Shown: one piece after another, positions 7,330 to 14,285 of the stretch
How the letters are laid out: every line of letters starts with the position of its first letter
Position numbering within the stretch: the first letter of the stretch is position 1
Assembly: GCA_903877645.1 (NCBI GenBank)
Contig: CAIRES010000045.1
Location: 1-51,330 of the forward strand
DNA length: 51,330 nucleotides
Source: an uncultured Bacteroidota bacterium
GTDB lineage: Bacteria; Bacteroidota; Bacteroidia; Chitinophagales; Chitinophagaceae
Direction of reading: 5' to 3'
Notes under the pieces: generated by a model
Database searches by the model: none
Told to the model about the DNA's origin: nothing
Seen by the model: the letters and a program-made list of their open reading frames with translations, nothing else
Made by a program: the position numbers and the translations under genes

Positions 7330-7450
7330 GCACCCGCTACGGGGTGCAGCCCAGCGGGCGTACACAAGATGCTACAAAGCTGGCACCACCTAACGGGGTG
7401 CTTACAGAGCGAGTACAAATACTCGAAATAGGGAAACGCCCTGAACGGGC
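7330..7450. repeat. Cluster of small GC-rich hairpins
   Basis: GCACCC...GGGTGC (7330-7347), GCACC...GGTGC (7383-7401) and GCCC-TGAA-CGGGC (7438-7450) follow each other in the spacer. They have the loop sequences CTA/CTAA/TGAA common to dispersed hairpins of this phylum. Confidence 0.45.
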
Positions 7451-7659
7451 ACAATCTCATAGCGAGGGGCATCGCCCTTCGAACTCGCGATACAAAATAA
7501 CACGATCCCCACATGCTGCCCACCGCAGGCAGGACACTACCCATAATTTTATATCACCCATATCTCCCAAAATCCCACCACATTTATCCACATTCCGCAA
7601 AGTCCCTCAAAAAACACACAAAATCAGCCCAAACCCTTGCCCCGCCCACATTCTTTTTT

Positions 7660-7710
7660 CTATGACAGACACCCACACGTCTATGACAGCACAAATACGT
7701 GCTGTCATAG
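7660..7710. repeat. Perfect 12-base palindrome with an extra half-site
   Basis: CTATGACAGCAC (7681-7692) and its exact reverse complement (7699-7710) flank a 6-base loop AAATAC. A third CTATGACAG copy lies at 7660-7668, exactly 21 bases (about two helical turns) before the second. It could be a protein-binding site or the stem of a terminator, since ATTTTCG follows. No gene starts close by. Confidence 0.55.
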
Positions 7711-7807
7711 ATTTTCGTTTTTGCAGATTCCCCTATCCTTCCCACCTTTATCCCCCAAAAACCCAAAACCATGCCCTTACATCAAACATACCTCACAAAC
7801 TATACCT

Positions 7808-8030
7808 ACGCAACACCTGCCGACCGGCAGACAAATGATCACCTCTCCTTTGGAGAGGCCGGGGTGAGGCCCCACGCAACACCTGCCGACGGGCAGACAA
7901 AAGATCACCTCTCCTTTGGAGAGGCTGGGGTGAGGCCCTACGCAACACCTGCCGACCGGCAGACAAATAATCTCCCTCTCTCTTTAGGAGAGAGCCTGTC
8001 CCGCTTCTTCAGCGGGAGCTGGGGTGAGGT
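7808..8030. repeat. 66-base tandem repeat, three units
   Basis: Units start ACGCAACACCTGCCGAC at 7808, 7874 and 7940. Each contains a CTCTCCTTTGGAGAG-type hairpin and GGGGTGAGG. The third unit is expanded by a CCCGCTTCTTCAGCGGGA insertion. The period is a multiple of three, so an open frame passes through, but nothing marks it as a gene. Confidence 0.6.
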
Positions 8031-8060
8031 AGAACTCGTGCAGGAAAGAAGCCTAGCTAT

Positions 8061-8182
8061 GCGCCAAAACGGCGGCCGTGCGTTGGCTCCGTGCGTGGAG
8101 CGTTTTTTGGCGCCGGCACTTTCTTTGGTACTTTCTTGGCGTATGATCCCGCACCTTTGCGGGACTGAAGAAAAGAAAGTAC
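8061..8182. repeat. Pair of nested hairpins (structured repeat element)
   Basis: The first structure pairs GCGCCAAAACG (8061-8071) with CGTTTTTTGGCGC (8101-8113) and encloses GCTCC-GTGCGT-GGAGC. The second pairs GTACTTTCTT (8128-8137) with AAGAAAGTAC (8173-8182) and encloses TCCCGC-ACCTTT-GCGGGA (8147-8164). Two consecutive hairpin-in-hairpin folds in 122 bases suggest a folded RNA or transposable DNA element rather than chance. Confidence 0.55.
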
Positions 8183-8316
8183 ACCCGCGAGGATGAGGTA
8201 ATGAGTCACAAATGCGAGTACCCCCCAACACGAGGGCGCTGGTGAGACACCACCACCGGCGTAAAGTAACACACCAATTAACCAATTAACCAATCACCCT
8301 ATTAACTTCTTCAAAC

Positions 8317-9234
8317 ATGTTACACGAAAAAAAACAACAAGCAAAAGAACTATTCTTCCAGACAGATCTCTCCAAGACACAGATCGCCAACCTCCTCGGC
8401 ATCAGCCGCCGTAGCCTCCACTACTGGGTCAAAGATGAGCACTGGGATCGCCTCCGCCAGTCCGCCACACAGCTCCCCGCCCTCCTCGCCGAGAAATGTT
8501 ACCACATCTTCGGCCACCTCACCGATCAGTACCTGTCCGAGCTGCGCGCCACCAAGCCCATTTCGCACAAAGAAGCCGATACCCTCCACAAGCTCGTCAT
8601 TACAATAAATAAACTCAAGAACCGCAGCACCCTCAACGAGAACATCGAAACATTCTCCTACTTCCTCGATGGCCTCAAGCAGCAGTCCCCCGAGCTGGCA
8701 CAGCAAATCACCCCATACATAGATAAATACCTCACCGGCCGTGCGTCTATATTCACCTCTCAGCTCGCCCCTGCCCACTACAACGCCCAGGGCCTCATCC
8801 CCGTCCCCGATACCGACTACACCGAGCAACAGCTCGACACCCGCGACCTCTTCGATTGGGACAACGAACAAATGGACGCCAACCCCGACCTCTACCCAAC
8901 CCGCTACATGGCCATACCCGACGAGCCAATCCCATCAAACAACACCACCCAACAAACCAACCCTACCCCACCAAACGAAACACCCAAATCCGAAACAACC
9001 ATTATCAACACCTCACAACCGGCCAATCCCGAGACACACGAAACCGCGGAACATCCCACAGCAACAAATTCCGCCAATCTCTTCAATCCGGCAAACCCTG
9101 ATTCAGATAATATCCCTACAGCAACAAATTCTGTAAATCCCGCAAATTCTGTAAATTCTGATTCTGACAATGTGCAACGATCTTGCACTACTGCGCAAGA
9201 ATCTAGCAAAAATCCCACCCTCCAAAAAACATAA
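8317..9234 (+). CDS. Helix-turn-helix protein with asparagine/proline-rich low-complexity tail
   Basis: This is a 305-residue protein. Residues about 17-43 (DLSKTQIANLLGISRRSLHYWVKD, read in two parts: a KTQIANLLGIS helix and a RRSLHYWVKD recognition helix) form a clear helix-turn-helix of the Hin/terminase-small-subunit style. The middle (about 50-150) is helical and may mediate oligomerisation. From about residue 195 to the end the protein is rich in N, P, T and S, with internally repeated units (TATNSANLFNPANPDSDN, then TATNSVNPANSVNSDSDN). Such proteins occur as isolated, phage-derived genes. No other phage gene is present, so its role is unknown. Its codon use is GC-rich in the N-terminal part and AC-rich in the tail. 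Confidence 0.6.
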   Translation: MLHEKKQQAKELFFQTDLSKTQIANLLGISRRSLHYWVKDEHWDRLRQSATQLPALLAEKCYHIFGHLTDQYLSELRATKPISHKEADTLHKLVITINKLKNRSTLNENIETFSYFLDGLKQQSPELAQQITPYIDKYLTGRASIFTSQLAPAHYNAQGLIPVPDTDYTEQQLDTRDLFDWDNEQMDANPDLYPTRYMAIPDEPIPSNNTTQQTNPTPPNETPKSETTIINTSQPANPETHETAEHPTATNSANLFNPANPDSDNIPTATNSVNPANSVNSDSDNVQRSCTTAQESSKNPTLQKT

Positions 9235-9353
9235 CTCCCTCACTATCAACCTCATCCCCAAAATCCCACCAAAAAAAAATCCCGGCAAAAAATTGCACAC
9301 TACCCCGAAAACGCGTCTGACAGCAAAAAAGCAGTACGGACACTACCAACAAA

Positions 9354-9383
9354 AAAGCCGGCAACCACAATGGCCCCGGCTTT
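9354..9383 (+). terminator. Terminator-like hairpin after the HTH gene
   Basis: AAAGCCGG (9354-9361) pairs with CCGGCTTT (9376-9383) and is preceded by an A run. The T run after the stem is short (TTTGG), so efficiency is uncertain. Confidence 0.45.
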
Positions 9384-9429
9384 GGAATTTGGTTCCGATA
9401 ACAACTATCGGGATGGAATTTGGAATTTA

Positions 9430-9528
9430 AACCACTACCTCAGCAGCCACATTATAATAACTGCTGTTTAGCTCATTATTAGCCGTTTCTGCGGCCTCTA
9501 TGATAGCAAATGAGGAAAGAGGCTCACC
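9430..9528 (-). pseudogene. Displaced copy of the 3' end of map
   Basis: Bases 9441-9528 match 10137-10224 inside map with three differences in 88. All three (9499, 9505, 9514) fall on third codon positions and keep the residue. The frame continues past the match to NVAAEVVV and a TAA, whereas the present map ends NVAAAVEA. It has no start and is a tail only. It lies on the far side of the toxin-antitoxin pair in the same orientation as map, as expected if a cassette entered the 3' end of map and supplied a new tail. Confidence 0.75.
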
Positions 9529-9562
9529 ATGATATTATGTGTACCATCCCATACAAAATCTG

Positions 9563-9570
9563 TAACTTTA
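9563..9570 (+). promoter_or_regulatory. -7-like element (TAACTTTA) of the toxin-antitoxin operon
   Basis: TAACTTTA fits TAnnTTTR and lies 22 bases before the antitoxin ATG. It lies inside the segment between the two map tails, so the cassette carries its own promoter. No -33 TTG is evident. Confidence 0.4.
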
Positions 9571-9592
9571 CCTATTCCTAAAAACCACTTTT

Positions 9593-9835
9593 ATGGATAT
9601 ACAACAAATGCAGCAACAATTGATCAACCAGATAAGCGCTGTTAAGAATGAGGATATCCTGCGCATGCTGGGCGAAGAATTGACCTATTCCCTGCAAAGC
9701 AAGGATGACCTTTCGGCCCTGCTGACACCGGAAGACTATAAAGAATTGACCCTGCTTGCTAAAGAGCCTGTAGATCAGAACACCATGTCATTAAACGAGT
9801 TTAACAGCGTGATGAGGCAATGGCGTATGAAGTAG
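9593..9835 (+). CDS. Antitoxin-like protein partner of a ParE/RelE toxin
   Basis: This is an 80-residue acidic protein (MDIQQMQQQLINQ...), mostly helical, ending basic (NSVMRQWRMK). It has no DNA-binding fold that I can name. It is assigned as antitoxin from position: it precedes and overlaps by 16 bases a RelE/ParE-family toxin gene, which is the usual order and coupling. Both genes lie between the two copies of the map 3' end. Confidence 0.65.
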   Translation: MDIQQMQQQLINQISAVKNEDILRMLGEELTYSLQSKDDLSALLTPEDYKELTLLAKEPVDQNTMSLNEFNSVMRQWRMK

Positions 9836-10116
9836 TGATCAATAAGCGGTTTACCAAGAAACTGCTCAGTGTGCTCAGCTACCTGGAAGAAGAATGGGGC
9901 AGCAAGGTTGCCCATACATTTTTAGACACTGTCTATGCCCGTATTTATGCATTGCAATCGCACCCACACATTGGGTCATTAACCAGTATCAATAACGTGA
10001 GAAGTACCTCCATAACGAAGCACAACAGACTATACTACAAAGTAGTAGAAAATAAGATTGTGATACTCAATCTGTACGATACGCGTAAAAGAAATCAGAA
10101 AAGGAGAAGAGATTGA
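9820..10116 (+). CDS. RelE/ParE superfamily toxin
   Basis: This is a 98-residue basic protein with the RelE/ParE layout: an N-terminal strand and basic helix (YEVVINKRFTKKLLSVLSYLEEEWG), a second helix ending LQSHPHIGSL, then strands with RSTSITKHNRLYYKVVENKIVILNLYDTRKRNQKRRRD-type content, where the final ILNLYDTR is a family signature. It is likely a ParE-like gyrase poison or a ribosome-dependent RNase; the sequence does not decide which. It overlaps the antitoxin gene by 16 bases and ends 6 bases from the convergent end of map. Confidence 0.8.
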   Translation: MAYEVVINKRFTKKLLSVLSYLEEEWGSKVAHTFLDTVYARIYALQSHPHIGSLTSINNVRSTSITKHNRLYYKVVENKIVILNLYDTRKRNQKRRRD

Positions 10117-10122
10117 CTATTT

Positions 10123-10950
10123 CTATGCTTCCACAGCAGCAGCCACATTATAATAACTGCTGTTTAGCTCATTATTAGCCGTTTCTGCGGCCTCAATGAT
10201 GGCAAATGAAGAAAGAGGCTCACCCTTGCTGCGGCGCACCGCTGTAGTGTGCTCAAAATGCGCCGATGGTTTGCCATCAGCCGTCACCACTGTCCAGCCG
10301 TCTTTAAGCGTATGTACATCCCTGGTACCCATATTGATCATCGGCTCTATAGCGATCACCATGCCTTCCTTCATCTTCTTGCCATCGCCGCGGCGGCCAA
10401 AGTTGGGCACCTGTGGGTCTTCGTGCAGCTTCTTGCCCACGCCGTGGCCCACCAGCTCGCGCACCACCCCATAAGGGTGCTCTACCGAGGTGAAATGCTC
10501 TACAGCATAAGAGATATCGCCAATTCGGTTGTGCTCGCGGGCCTGCTCCACACCACGGTACACTGATTCTTTAGTGACCTTGAGCAGTTGCAGCACCTCC
10601 GGCTTCACATCGCCAATAGCAAAGGTGTAGGCAGAGTCGCCATGGTAGCCATTCTTGTATACTCCGCAGTCTACCGATATGATATCGCCATCCTTCAGCA
10701 CATAGTCACTCGGGAAACCATGCACCACCACCTCATTCACAGATATGCACAACGAAAAAGGAAACCCATGATAATTGAGAAACGAAGGCACACCGCCATT
10801 GTCGCGAATAAAAGCCTCAGCCATCCTGTCGATAGACAAAGTAGTGATGCCCGGCTTCAGCATTTTTGCAACCTCGGTGAGGGTAGCAGAAACGGACAAA
10901 GCACTTTTGCGCATTATTTCAATTTCGTCTTTACTGCGGAGATGGATCAT
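10123..10950 (-). CDS. map: Methionine aminopeptidase, type I
   Basis: This is a 275-residue enzyme that removes the initiator methionine from new proteins. The five metal ligands of the pita-bread fold are visible as Asp94 (SVDCGVYKN), Asp105 (YHGDSAYTF), His169 (GHGVG), Glu202 (IEPM) and Glu233 (HFEHT), together with His77 (VVHGFP). It follows secY, the usual place in ribosomal clusters. A terminator-like hairpin separates it from secY, and TATCTTTG lies 4 bases before the ATG, so it may have its own near-leaderless transcript. The last 33 residues are a tail beyond the catalytic core. The DNA for residues 243-271 is repeated at 9441-9528 beyond the toxin-antitoxin genes. Confidence 0.95.
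   Translation of the reverse strand: MIHLRSKDEIEIMRKSALSVSATLTEVAKMLKPGITTLSIDRMAEAFIRDNGGVPSFLNYHGFPFSLCISVNEVVVHGFPSDYVLKDGDIISVDCGVYKNGYHGDSAYTFAIGDVKPEVLQLLKVTKESVYRGVEQAREHNRIGDISYAVEHFTSVEHPYGVVRELVGHGVGKKLHEDPQVPNFGRRGDGKKMKEGMVIAIEPMINMGTRDVHTLKDGWTVVTADGKPSAHFEHTTAVRRSKGEPLSSFAIIEAAETANNELNSSYYNVAAAVEA
10137..10224. repeat. 88-bp direct repeat inside map (partner of 9441-9528)
   Basis: This is the second copy of the direct repeat that frames the toxin-antitoxin pair, at an offset of 696 bases. It matches 85 of 88 bases. The interval between copies (9529-10136) is 608 bases and contains only the two toxin-antitoxin genes. Confidence 0.8.
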
Positions 10951-10954
10951 TATA

Positions 10955-10962
10955 CAAAGATA
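10955..10962 (-). promoter_or_regulatory. -7-like element (TATCTTTG) upstream of map
   Basis: TATCTTTG fits TAnnTTTG and overlaps the end of the secY terminator's T run. It is only 4 bases before the map ATG, so transcription would begin at or just inside the start codon. No -33 TTG is found. Confidence 0.3.
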
Positions 10963-10991
10963 AAAAAAACCTGCCTGTGGTTACAGGCAGG
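10962..10991 (-). terminator. Intrinsic terminator after secY
   Basis: On the minus strand, CCTGCCTGT (10991-10983) pairs perfectly with ACAGGCAGG (10978-10970) around a 4-base loop. Eight T residues (10969-10962) follow. This is a textbook Rho-independent terminator lying 20 bases after the secY stop. Confidence 0.8.
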
Positions 10992-11011
10992 TCTACAAAT
11001 TTTAAGAAAGA

Positions 11012-12376
11012 TTAAGCAGATACGCCTCTCGTTGGTGTAGTAGGAGTTGTTCTTCCTGCTATACGGCCGGTTTTCATCAGGCCATCGTAGTGGTTCATCA
11101 ACAAGTGACTTTCTACCTGCTGCAGTGTATCAAGGATAACACCCACACCGATCAGCATTGAAGTACCACCGAAGAATGAAGCGAAGCCGCTGGTCACATG
11201 GAGCAGGGAAGCTATTCCGGGAAGGATACCGGCTATTGCCAAGAACACAGCGCCGGGTAAAGTGATACGATCCATGATAGTAGCAATGTAGTTAGCTGTA
11301 TCATCACCGGGTTTCACGCCTGGTATAAAGCTGTTGTTGCGCTTCAGGTTGTCCGCCATTTCTGTCGGGTTGAAGATCAGGGCAGTATAGAAGTACGTGA
11401 ACGCGATCACGAGTATAGCGTACATAAGGTTGTACCACAGCGATTTGTTATCAGACAAAGCATGCACAAAGCCGGCAGCCTTTTCGTTGGTAGCAAAGCC
11501 CGTGAAGATAGTAGGGATGAACATCATCGCCTGGGCGAAGATGATCGGCATTACACCTGCAGAGTTCACTTTCAACGGAATGAAATCACGTGATCCGCTT
11601 ACTTCCTTAGCAGCGTTAGTGCTGCCAATGATACGGCGCGCATAGTTCAGCGGTATCTTACGCACACCCTGTGTGAGCAGTATAAGGCCAATGATCACAG
11701 CAATGAGGACAGCAATTTCCACCAACAATATCAGCAGGCCGCCACCACCACTTACATTCTTGGCAGTAAACTCCTGAACGATAGAATTAGGGAAACGCGC
11801 GAGGATACCCACCATGATGATGAGTGATGTACCATTACCAATACCACGATCGGTGATCTTTTCGCCCATCCACATTACAAACAATGTACCGGCAGTAAGG
11901 GTAACAACAGTAGTGATGGTAAACATCAGGGTGCTATAGTCGGGAGACAAGGCAGCAGCATAAGAAGGCGAATGCAGGTAAGCCACATAAGCAGCCGCCT
12001 GGAAGGCAGTAACGATAACCGTGAGGTAACGGGTGTACTGGTTGATCTTACGTTGCCCGCTGCTTTCTTTCTGCATTTTGGCTACCTGCGGCACCACTAT
12101 ACCGGCAAGTTGCATAAAGATAGAAGCAGAGATGTATGGCATTACACCCAACGCGAAAATGGATGCGCGACTGAACGCACCACCCGCAAACATGTTGAGG
12201 ATACCTAGTAATCCGCCGGGACCATTAGAGTCCGTGAGCCTTGAAGGGTTGATACCTGGCAACGCGATGTAGCAGCCCACGCGATATACAAAGACCAATA
12301 TGATCGTGTACATGATGCGCTTGCGCAACTCGTCTATACTCCAGATATTTTTAAGTTTATCAATAAATTTCTTCAC
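11012..12376 (-). CDS. secY: Preprotein translocase subunit SecY
   Basis: This is the channel subunit of the Sec translocase, with ten hydrophobic segments. Family blocks include FVYRVGCYIALPGI, NMFAGGAFSRASIFALGVMPYISASI, GTSLIIMVGI and a plug-region glycine run. The start is taken at GTG 12376 (reading KKFIDKLKNIWSIDELRKRI), giving 454 residues. A longer ATG frame from 12427 would begin inside a hairpin terminator and adds 17 unusual residues, so it is less likely. It lies between rplO and map, its usual position. Confidence 0.93.
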   Translation of the reverse strand: MKKFIDKLKNIWSIDELRKRIMYTIILVFVYRVGCYIALPGINPSRLTDSNGPGGLLGILNMFAGGAFSRASIFALGVMPYISASIFMQLAGIVVPQVAKMQKESSGQRKINQYTRYLTVIVTAFQAAAYVAYLHSPSYAAALSPDYSTLMFTITTVVTLTAGTLFVMWMGEKITDRGIGNGTSLIIMVGILARFPNSIVQEFTAKNVSGGGGLLILLVEIAVLIAVIIGLILLTQGVRKIPLNYARRIIGSTNAAKEVSGSRDFIPLKVNSAGVMPIIFAQAMMFIPTIFTGFATNEKAAGFVHALSDNKSLWYNLMYAILVIAFTYFYTALIFNPTEMADNLKRNNSFIPGVKPGDDTANYIATIMDRITLPGAVFLAIAGILPGIASLLHVTSGFASFFGGTSMLIGVGVILDTLQQVESHLLMNHYDGLMKTGRIAGRTTPTTPTRGVSA

Positions 12377-12418
12377 AAAAAAGTAGTTGATCAAATATGA
12401 AATGCGAATAAACGATAA

Positions 12419-12446
12419 AAGACGCATTTTACCAAAAATGCGTCTT
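12419..12446 (-). terminator. Terminator/attenuator-like hairpin between rplO and secY
   Basis: AAGACGCATTT (12419-12429) is the exact reverse complement of AAATGCGTCTT (12436-12446), with a 6-base loop. On the minus strand TTTTATC follows the stem. It sits 8 bases after the rplO stop and before the secY GTG, so it could reduce transcription into secY. Confidence 0.65.
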
Positions 12447-12453
12447 ATGTATC

Positions 12454-12900
12454 TTAAAGAATCTCTATAGAGGCCCCAGCCGCTGCGATCGCTTCTTTAG
12501 CTTTTGCGCTTGCCGCATTCACTTTGAAGGGTATCTTTGACTTGAGCTCACCGTTGCCGAGTATCTTCACCAGGTCGGTCCTGTTGATCAGGCCATTGAT
12601 GTAAAGGATATCAGGGGTAAATTCCGGTAAGTTGTATTTTTCAATGAGGAAATCGAGTTGTCCAAGGTTAAACACCTTATAATCAACACGGAACGGGTTT
12701 TTGAAGCCGCGCTTAGGCATACGGCGCTGGATTGGCATCTGGCCGCCTTCAAAACCCTTTTTAGACTGGTAACCGGTACGTGCCTGGGCACCCTTAGTAC
12801 CCTTAGTAGCTGTGCCACCATGGCCGCTACCTTCACCACGACCAATACGTTTTCTTTTCTTTACAGAACCTTCAGCAGGTTTCAGATTGTGCAGTTGCAT
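12454..12900 (-). CDS. rplO: 50S ribosomal protein L15
   Basis: This 148-residue protein starts MQLHNLKPAEGSVKKRKRIGRGEGSGHGG in style, with the RIGRGEGSGHGGTATKGTKG glycine/basic arm that enters the rRNA. The C-terminal half (KVFNLGQLDFL...VNAASAKAKEAIAAAGASIEIL) is the globular L18e/L15 domain. It follows rpmD with about 95 bases between and precedes secY. Confidence 0.95.
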   Translation of the reverse strand: MQLHNLKPAEGSVKKRKRIGRGEGSGHGGTATKGTKGAQARTGYQSKKGFEGGQMPIQRRMPKRGFKNPFRVDYKVFNLGQLDFLIEKYNLPEFTPDILYINGLINRTDLVKILGNGELKSKIPFKVNAASAKAKEAIAAAGASIEIL

Positions 12901-12995
12901 TATTTACAATTTTTGAACTTGCGCGGAATTTGTAACCGCTCGCAAATTGGTTAAAAATGGTTCGGCAGCGCACGCTAAGCGGCACTGCCTTATTA

Positions 12996-13178
12996 TTATT
13001 TTACTTCTTCTACTTTCACGAGGTGGTGTACCGCCTGCACCATGCCCAGTATCTGTGGTGTTGCTTCCACTTCTACAGAATGCATCATCTTGCGCAGGCC
13101 CAGCGCTACGAGTGTGCGCTTCTGGCGAGCCATGCGGTCTATACCGCTTTTTACCTGTGTAATCCTGATCTTTGACAT
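12996..13178 (-). CDS. rpmD: 50S ribosomal protein L30
   Basis: This is a 60-residue protein from the ATG at 13178 (MSKIRITQVKSGIDRMARQK), a better start than the upstream in-frame ATG at 13193, which adds MNLIY. KRTLVALGLRKMMHSVEVEATPQILGMV is the usual L30 middle. It sits between rpsE and rplO. Confidence 0.95.
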   Translation of the reverse strand: MSKIRITQVKSGIDRMARQKRTLVALGLRKMMHSVEVEATPQILGMVQAVHHLVKVEEVK

Positions 13179-13227
13179 ATAAATTAAATTCAAAAATAAT
13201 TAGTAAGCCCCTTCAGGGGTTTTGGTT

Positions 13228-13746
13228 TTAACCATTAAACACCTTCTTCAGGCTGATGTTGCGGTCTTTAGCAACCTGTATCGGCTCGCGAAGCATTGCC
13301 AATGCAGTGAAAGTAGCCTTAACCACGTTGTGCGGGTTAGCAGAACCGAGTGACTTAGAAAGAACGTCAGTGATACCAGCTGCTTCAAGTACAGCACGCA
13401 TGCTGCCTCCTGCGATAACGCCAGTACCATGTGCAGCAGGGCGAATCATCACCTTAGCTGCGCCTTCCTTAGCCAGTTGCTCATGTGGTATAGTGCCGTG
13501 CATTACCGGAACCTTAATGAGGTTCTTCTTTGCATCGTCAATACCTTTAGTGATAGCTTCCTGTACTTCTTTAGCTTTACCAAGGCCATGACCAACTATG
13601 CCATTGCCGTTGCCAACCACTACAAGCGCAGAAAAACTGAAAGCACGGCCACCCTTTGTAGTTTTTACTACACGGTTGATAGACACTACTTTTTCCTTGA
13701 GCTCCAGGTCTCCGCTTTTAATGCGGCTGATTTGTGTATTCGACAT
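13228..13746 (-). CDS. rpsE: 30S ribosomal protein S5
   Basis: This 172-residue protein has the S5 double-stranded-RNA-binding fold ([46 protein letters not shown]) and the C-terminal domain ([24 protein letters not shown]). It contributes to translational accuracy near the mRNA entry site. It is preceded by a 67-base spacer with one copy of the AGCTGATGTGATGA repeat. Confidence 0.95.
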   Translation of the reverse strand: MSNTQISRIKSGDLELKEKVVSINRVVKTTKGGRAFSFSALVVVGNGNGIVGHGLGKAKEVQEAITKGIDDAKKNLIKVPVMHGTIPHEQLAKEGAAKVMIRPAAHGTGVIAGGSMRAVLEAAGITDVLSKSLGSANPHNVVKATFTALAMLREPIQVAKDRNISLKKVFNG

Positions 13747-13756
13747 ATTCTTTTTT

Positions 13757-13790
13757 TATTAGCTGATGTGATGATTAGCTGCGCTAATTC
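13757..13790. repeat. AGCTGATGTGATGATTAGCTG repeat, rplR-rpsE spacer
   Basis: TTAGCTGATGTGATGATTAGCTG followed by CGCTAATT lies in the spacer between rplR and rpsE. Related copies lie in two other spacers of the same operon (19505-19602 and 20802-20899). Confidence 0.6.
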
Positions 13791-13813
13791 CCATCTTTTA
13801 TAATAGTTGTTAT

Positions 13814-14173
13814 TTACAGTTTCAATCCACCTTCACGTGCGCCATCTGCTACAGACTTTACACGGCCATGATACAGGTAACCACCACGGTCAAACACACA
13901 GGTTTCGATGCCTAATGCTTTTGCCTTTTGAGCGATCGCTTTACCTACGTTCAAAGATTTAGAAACTTTGTTACCGGTTTCAGCGCCGATCCCTTTTTCG
14001 CGGGAGTTTGCTGATGCGAGTGTAGTTCCTGTGTTATCGTCGATGAGCTGCGCATAGATATCCTTGTTGCTGCGGAATACAGAAAGCCTTGGCTTCTGGG
14101 CAGAACCGTGGATCTTGGTGCGTATGCGCCAGCGTAACTTCTGGCGGCGGATTACTTTTGGATCTTGTGACAT
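13814..14173 (-). CDS. rplR: 50S ribosomal protein L18
   Basis: This 119-residue protein binds 5S rRNA. Its basic N-terminus ([19 protein letters not shown]) and the [18 protein letters not shown] and [27 protein letters not shown] blocks are standard. It lies between rplF and rpsE. Confidence 0.95.
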   Translation of the reverse strand: MSQDPKVIRRQKLRWRIRTKIHGSAQKPRLSVFRSNKDIYAQLIDDNTGTTLASANSREKGIGAETGNKVSKSLNVGKAIAQKAKALGIETCVFDRGGYLYHGRVKSVADGAREGGLKL

Positions 14174-14285
14174 TTTACCTGTTTTTTACGGGCTCACCCT
14201 GTTTTGAGGATGGCTTCCGGAGTTTAACCCTGAAAGGGCAATTTTATTTCTATTGATCAACCAGCTAATGAAACGGCCGATTATC

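Larger units (their letters stand above)
7080..8316. other. 1.2-kb gene-free spacer made of stacked repeats
   Basis: Besides the methyltransferase promoter, this stretch is almost entirely repeat structures. They are a 75-base tandem pair (7161-7313), small hairpins (7330-7450), a long palindrome (7660-7710), a 66-base triple repeat (7808-8030), a double nested-hairpin element (8061-8182) and CCAATTAA repeats just before the next gene (about 8273-8295). Open frames crossing it are low-complexity and follow the repeat period. I see no gene. Confidence 0.6.
9235..9592. other. Spacer between the HTH gene and the toxin-antitoxin pair
   Basis: It holds a terminator-like hairpin (9354-9383), GGAATTTGG repeats (9382-9428), the displaced map 3' end (9430-9528) and the promoter-like site of the antitoxin gene. 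No other gene is seen. Confidence 0.55.

Noticed and set aside
7080-7544. N-terminal extension of the methyltransferase frame up to an ATG at 7544
   Set aside because: It translates the tandem hairpin repeats (the CSCSYANQEIG unit occurs twice) and runs across a consensus promoter. The ATG at 7079 starts a recognisable domain.
7808-8030. CRISPR array
   Set aside because: Units are head-to-tail copies of the whole 66 bases without distinct spacers, and no cas gene is present.
7242-8196. Long plus-strand open frames across the repeat spacer
   Set aside because: They follow the 66-base repeat period (a multiple of three) and GC-rich hairpins, show no domain and have no plausible start signal.
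12377-12427. SecY start at ATG 12427
   Set aside because: This start lies inside a perfect hairpin with a T tract, and the added 17 residues are not seen in SecY. The GTG at 12376 fits the family start.
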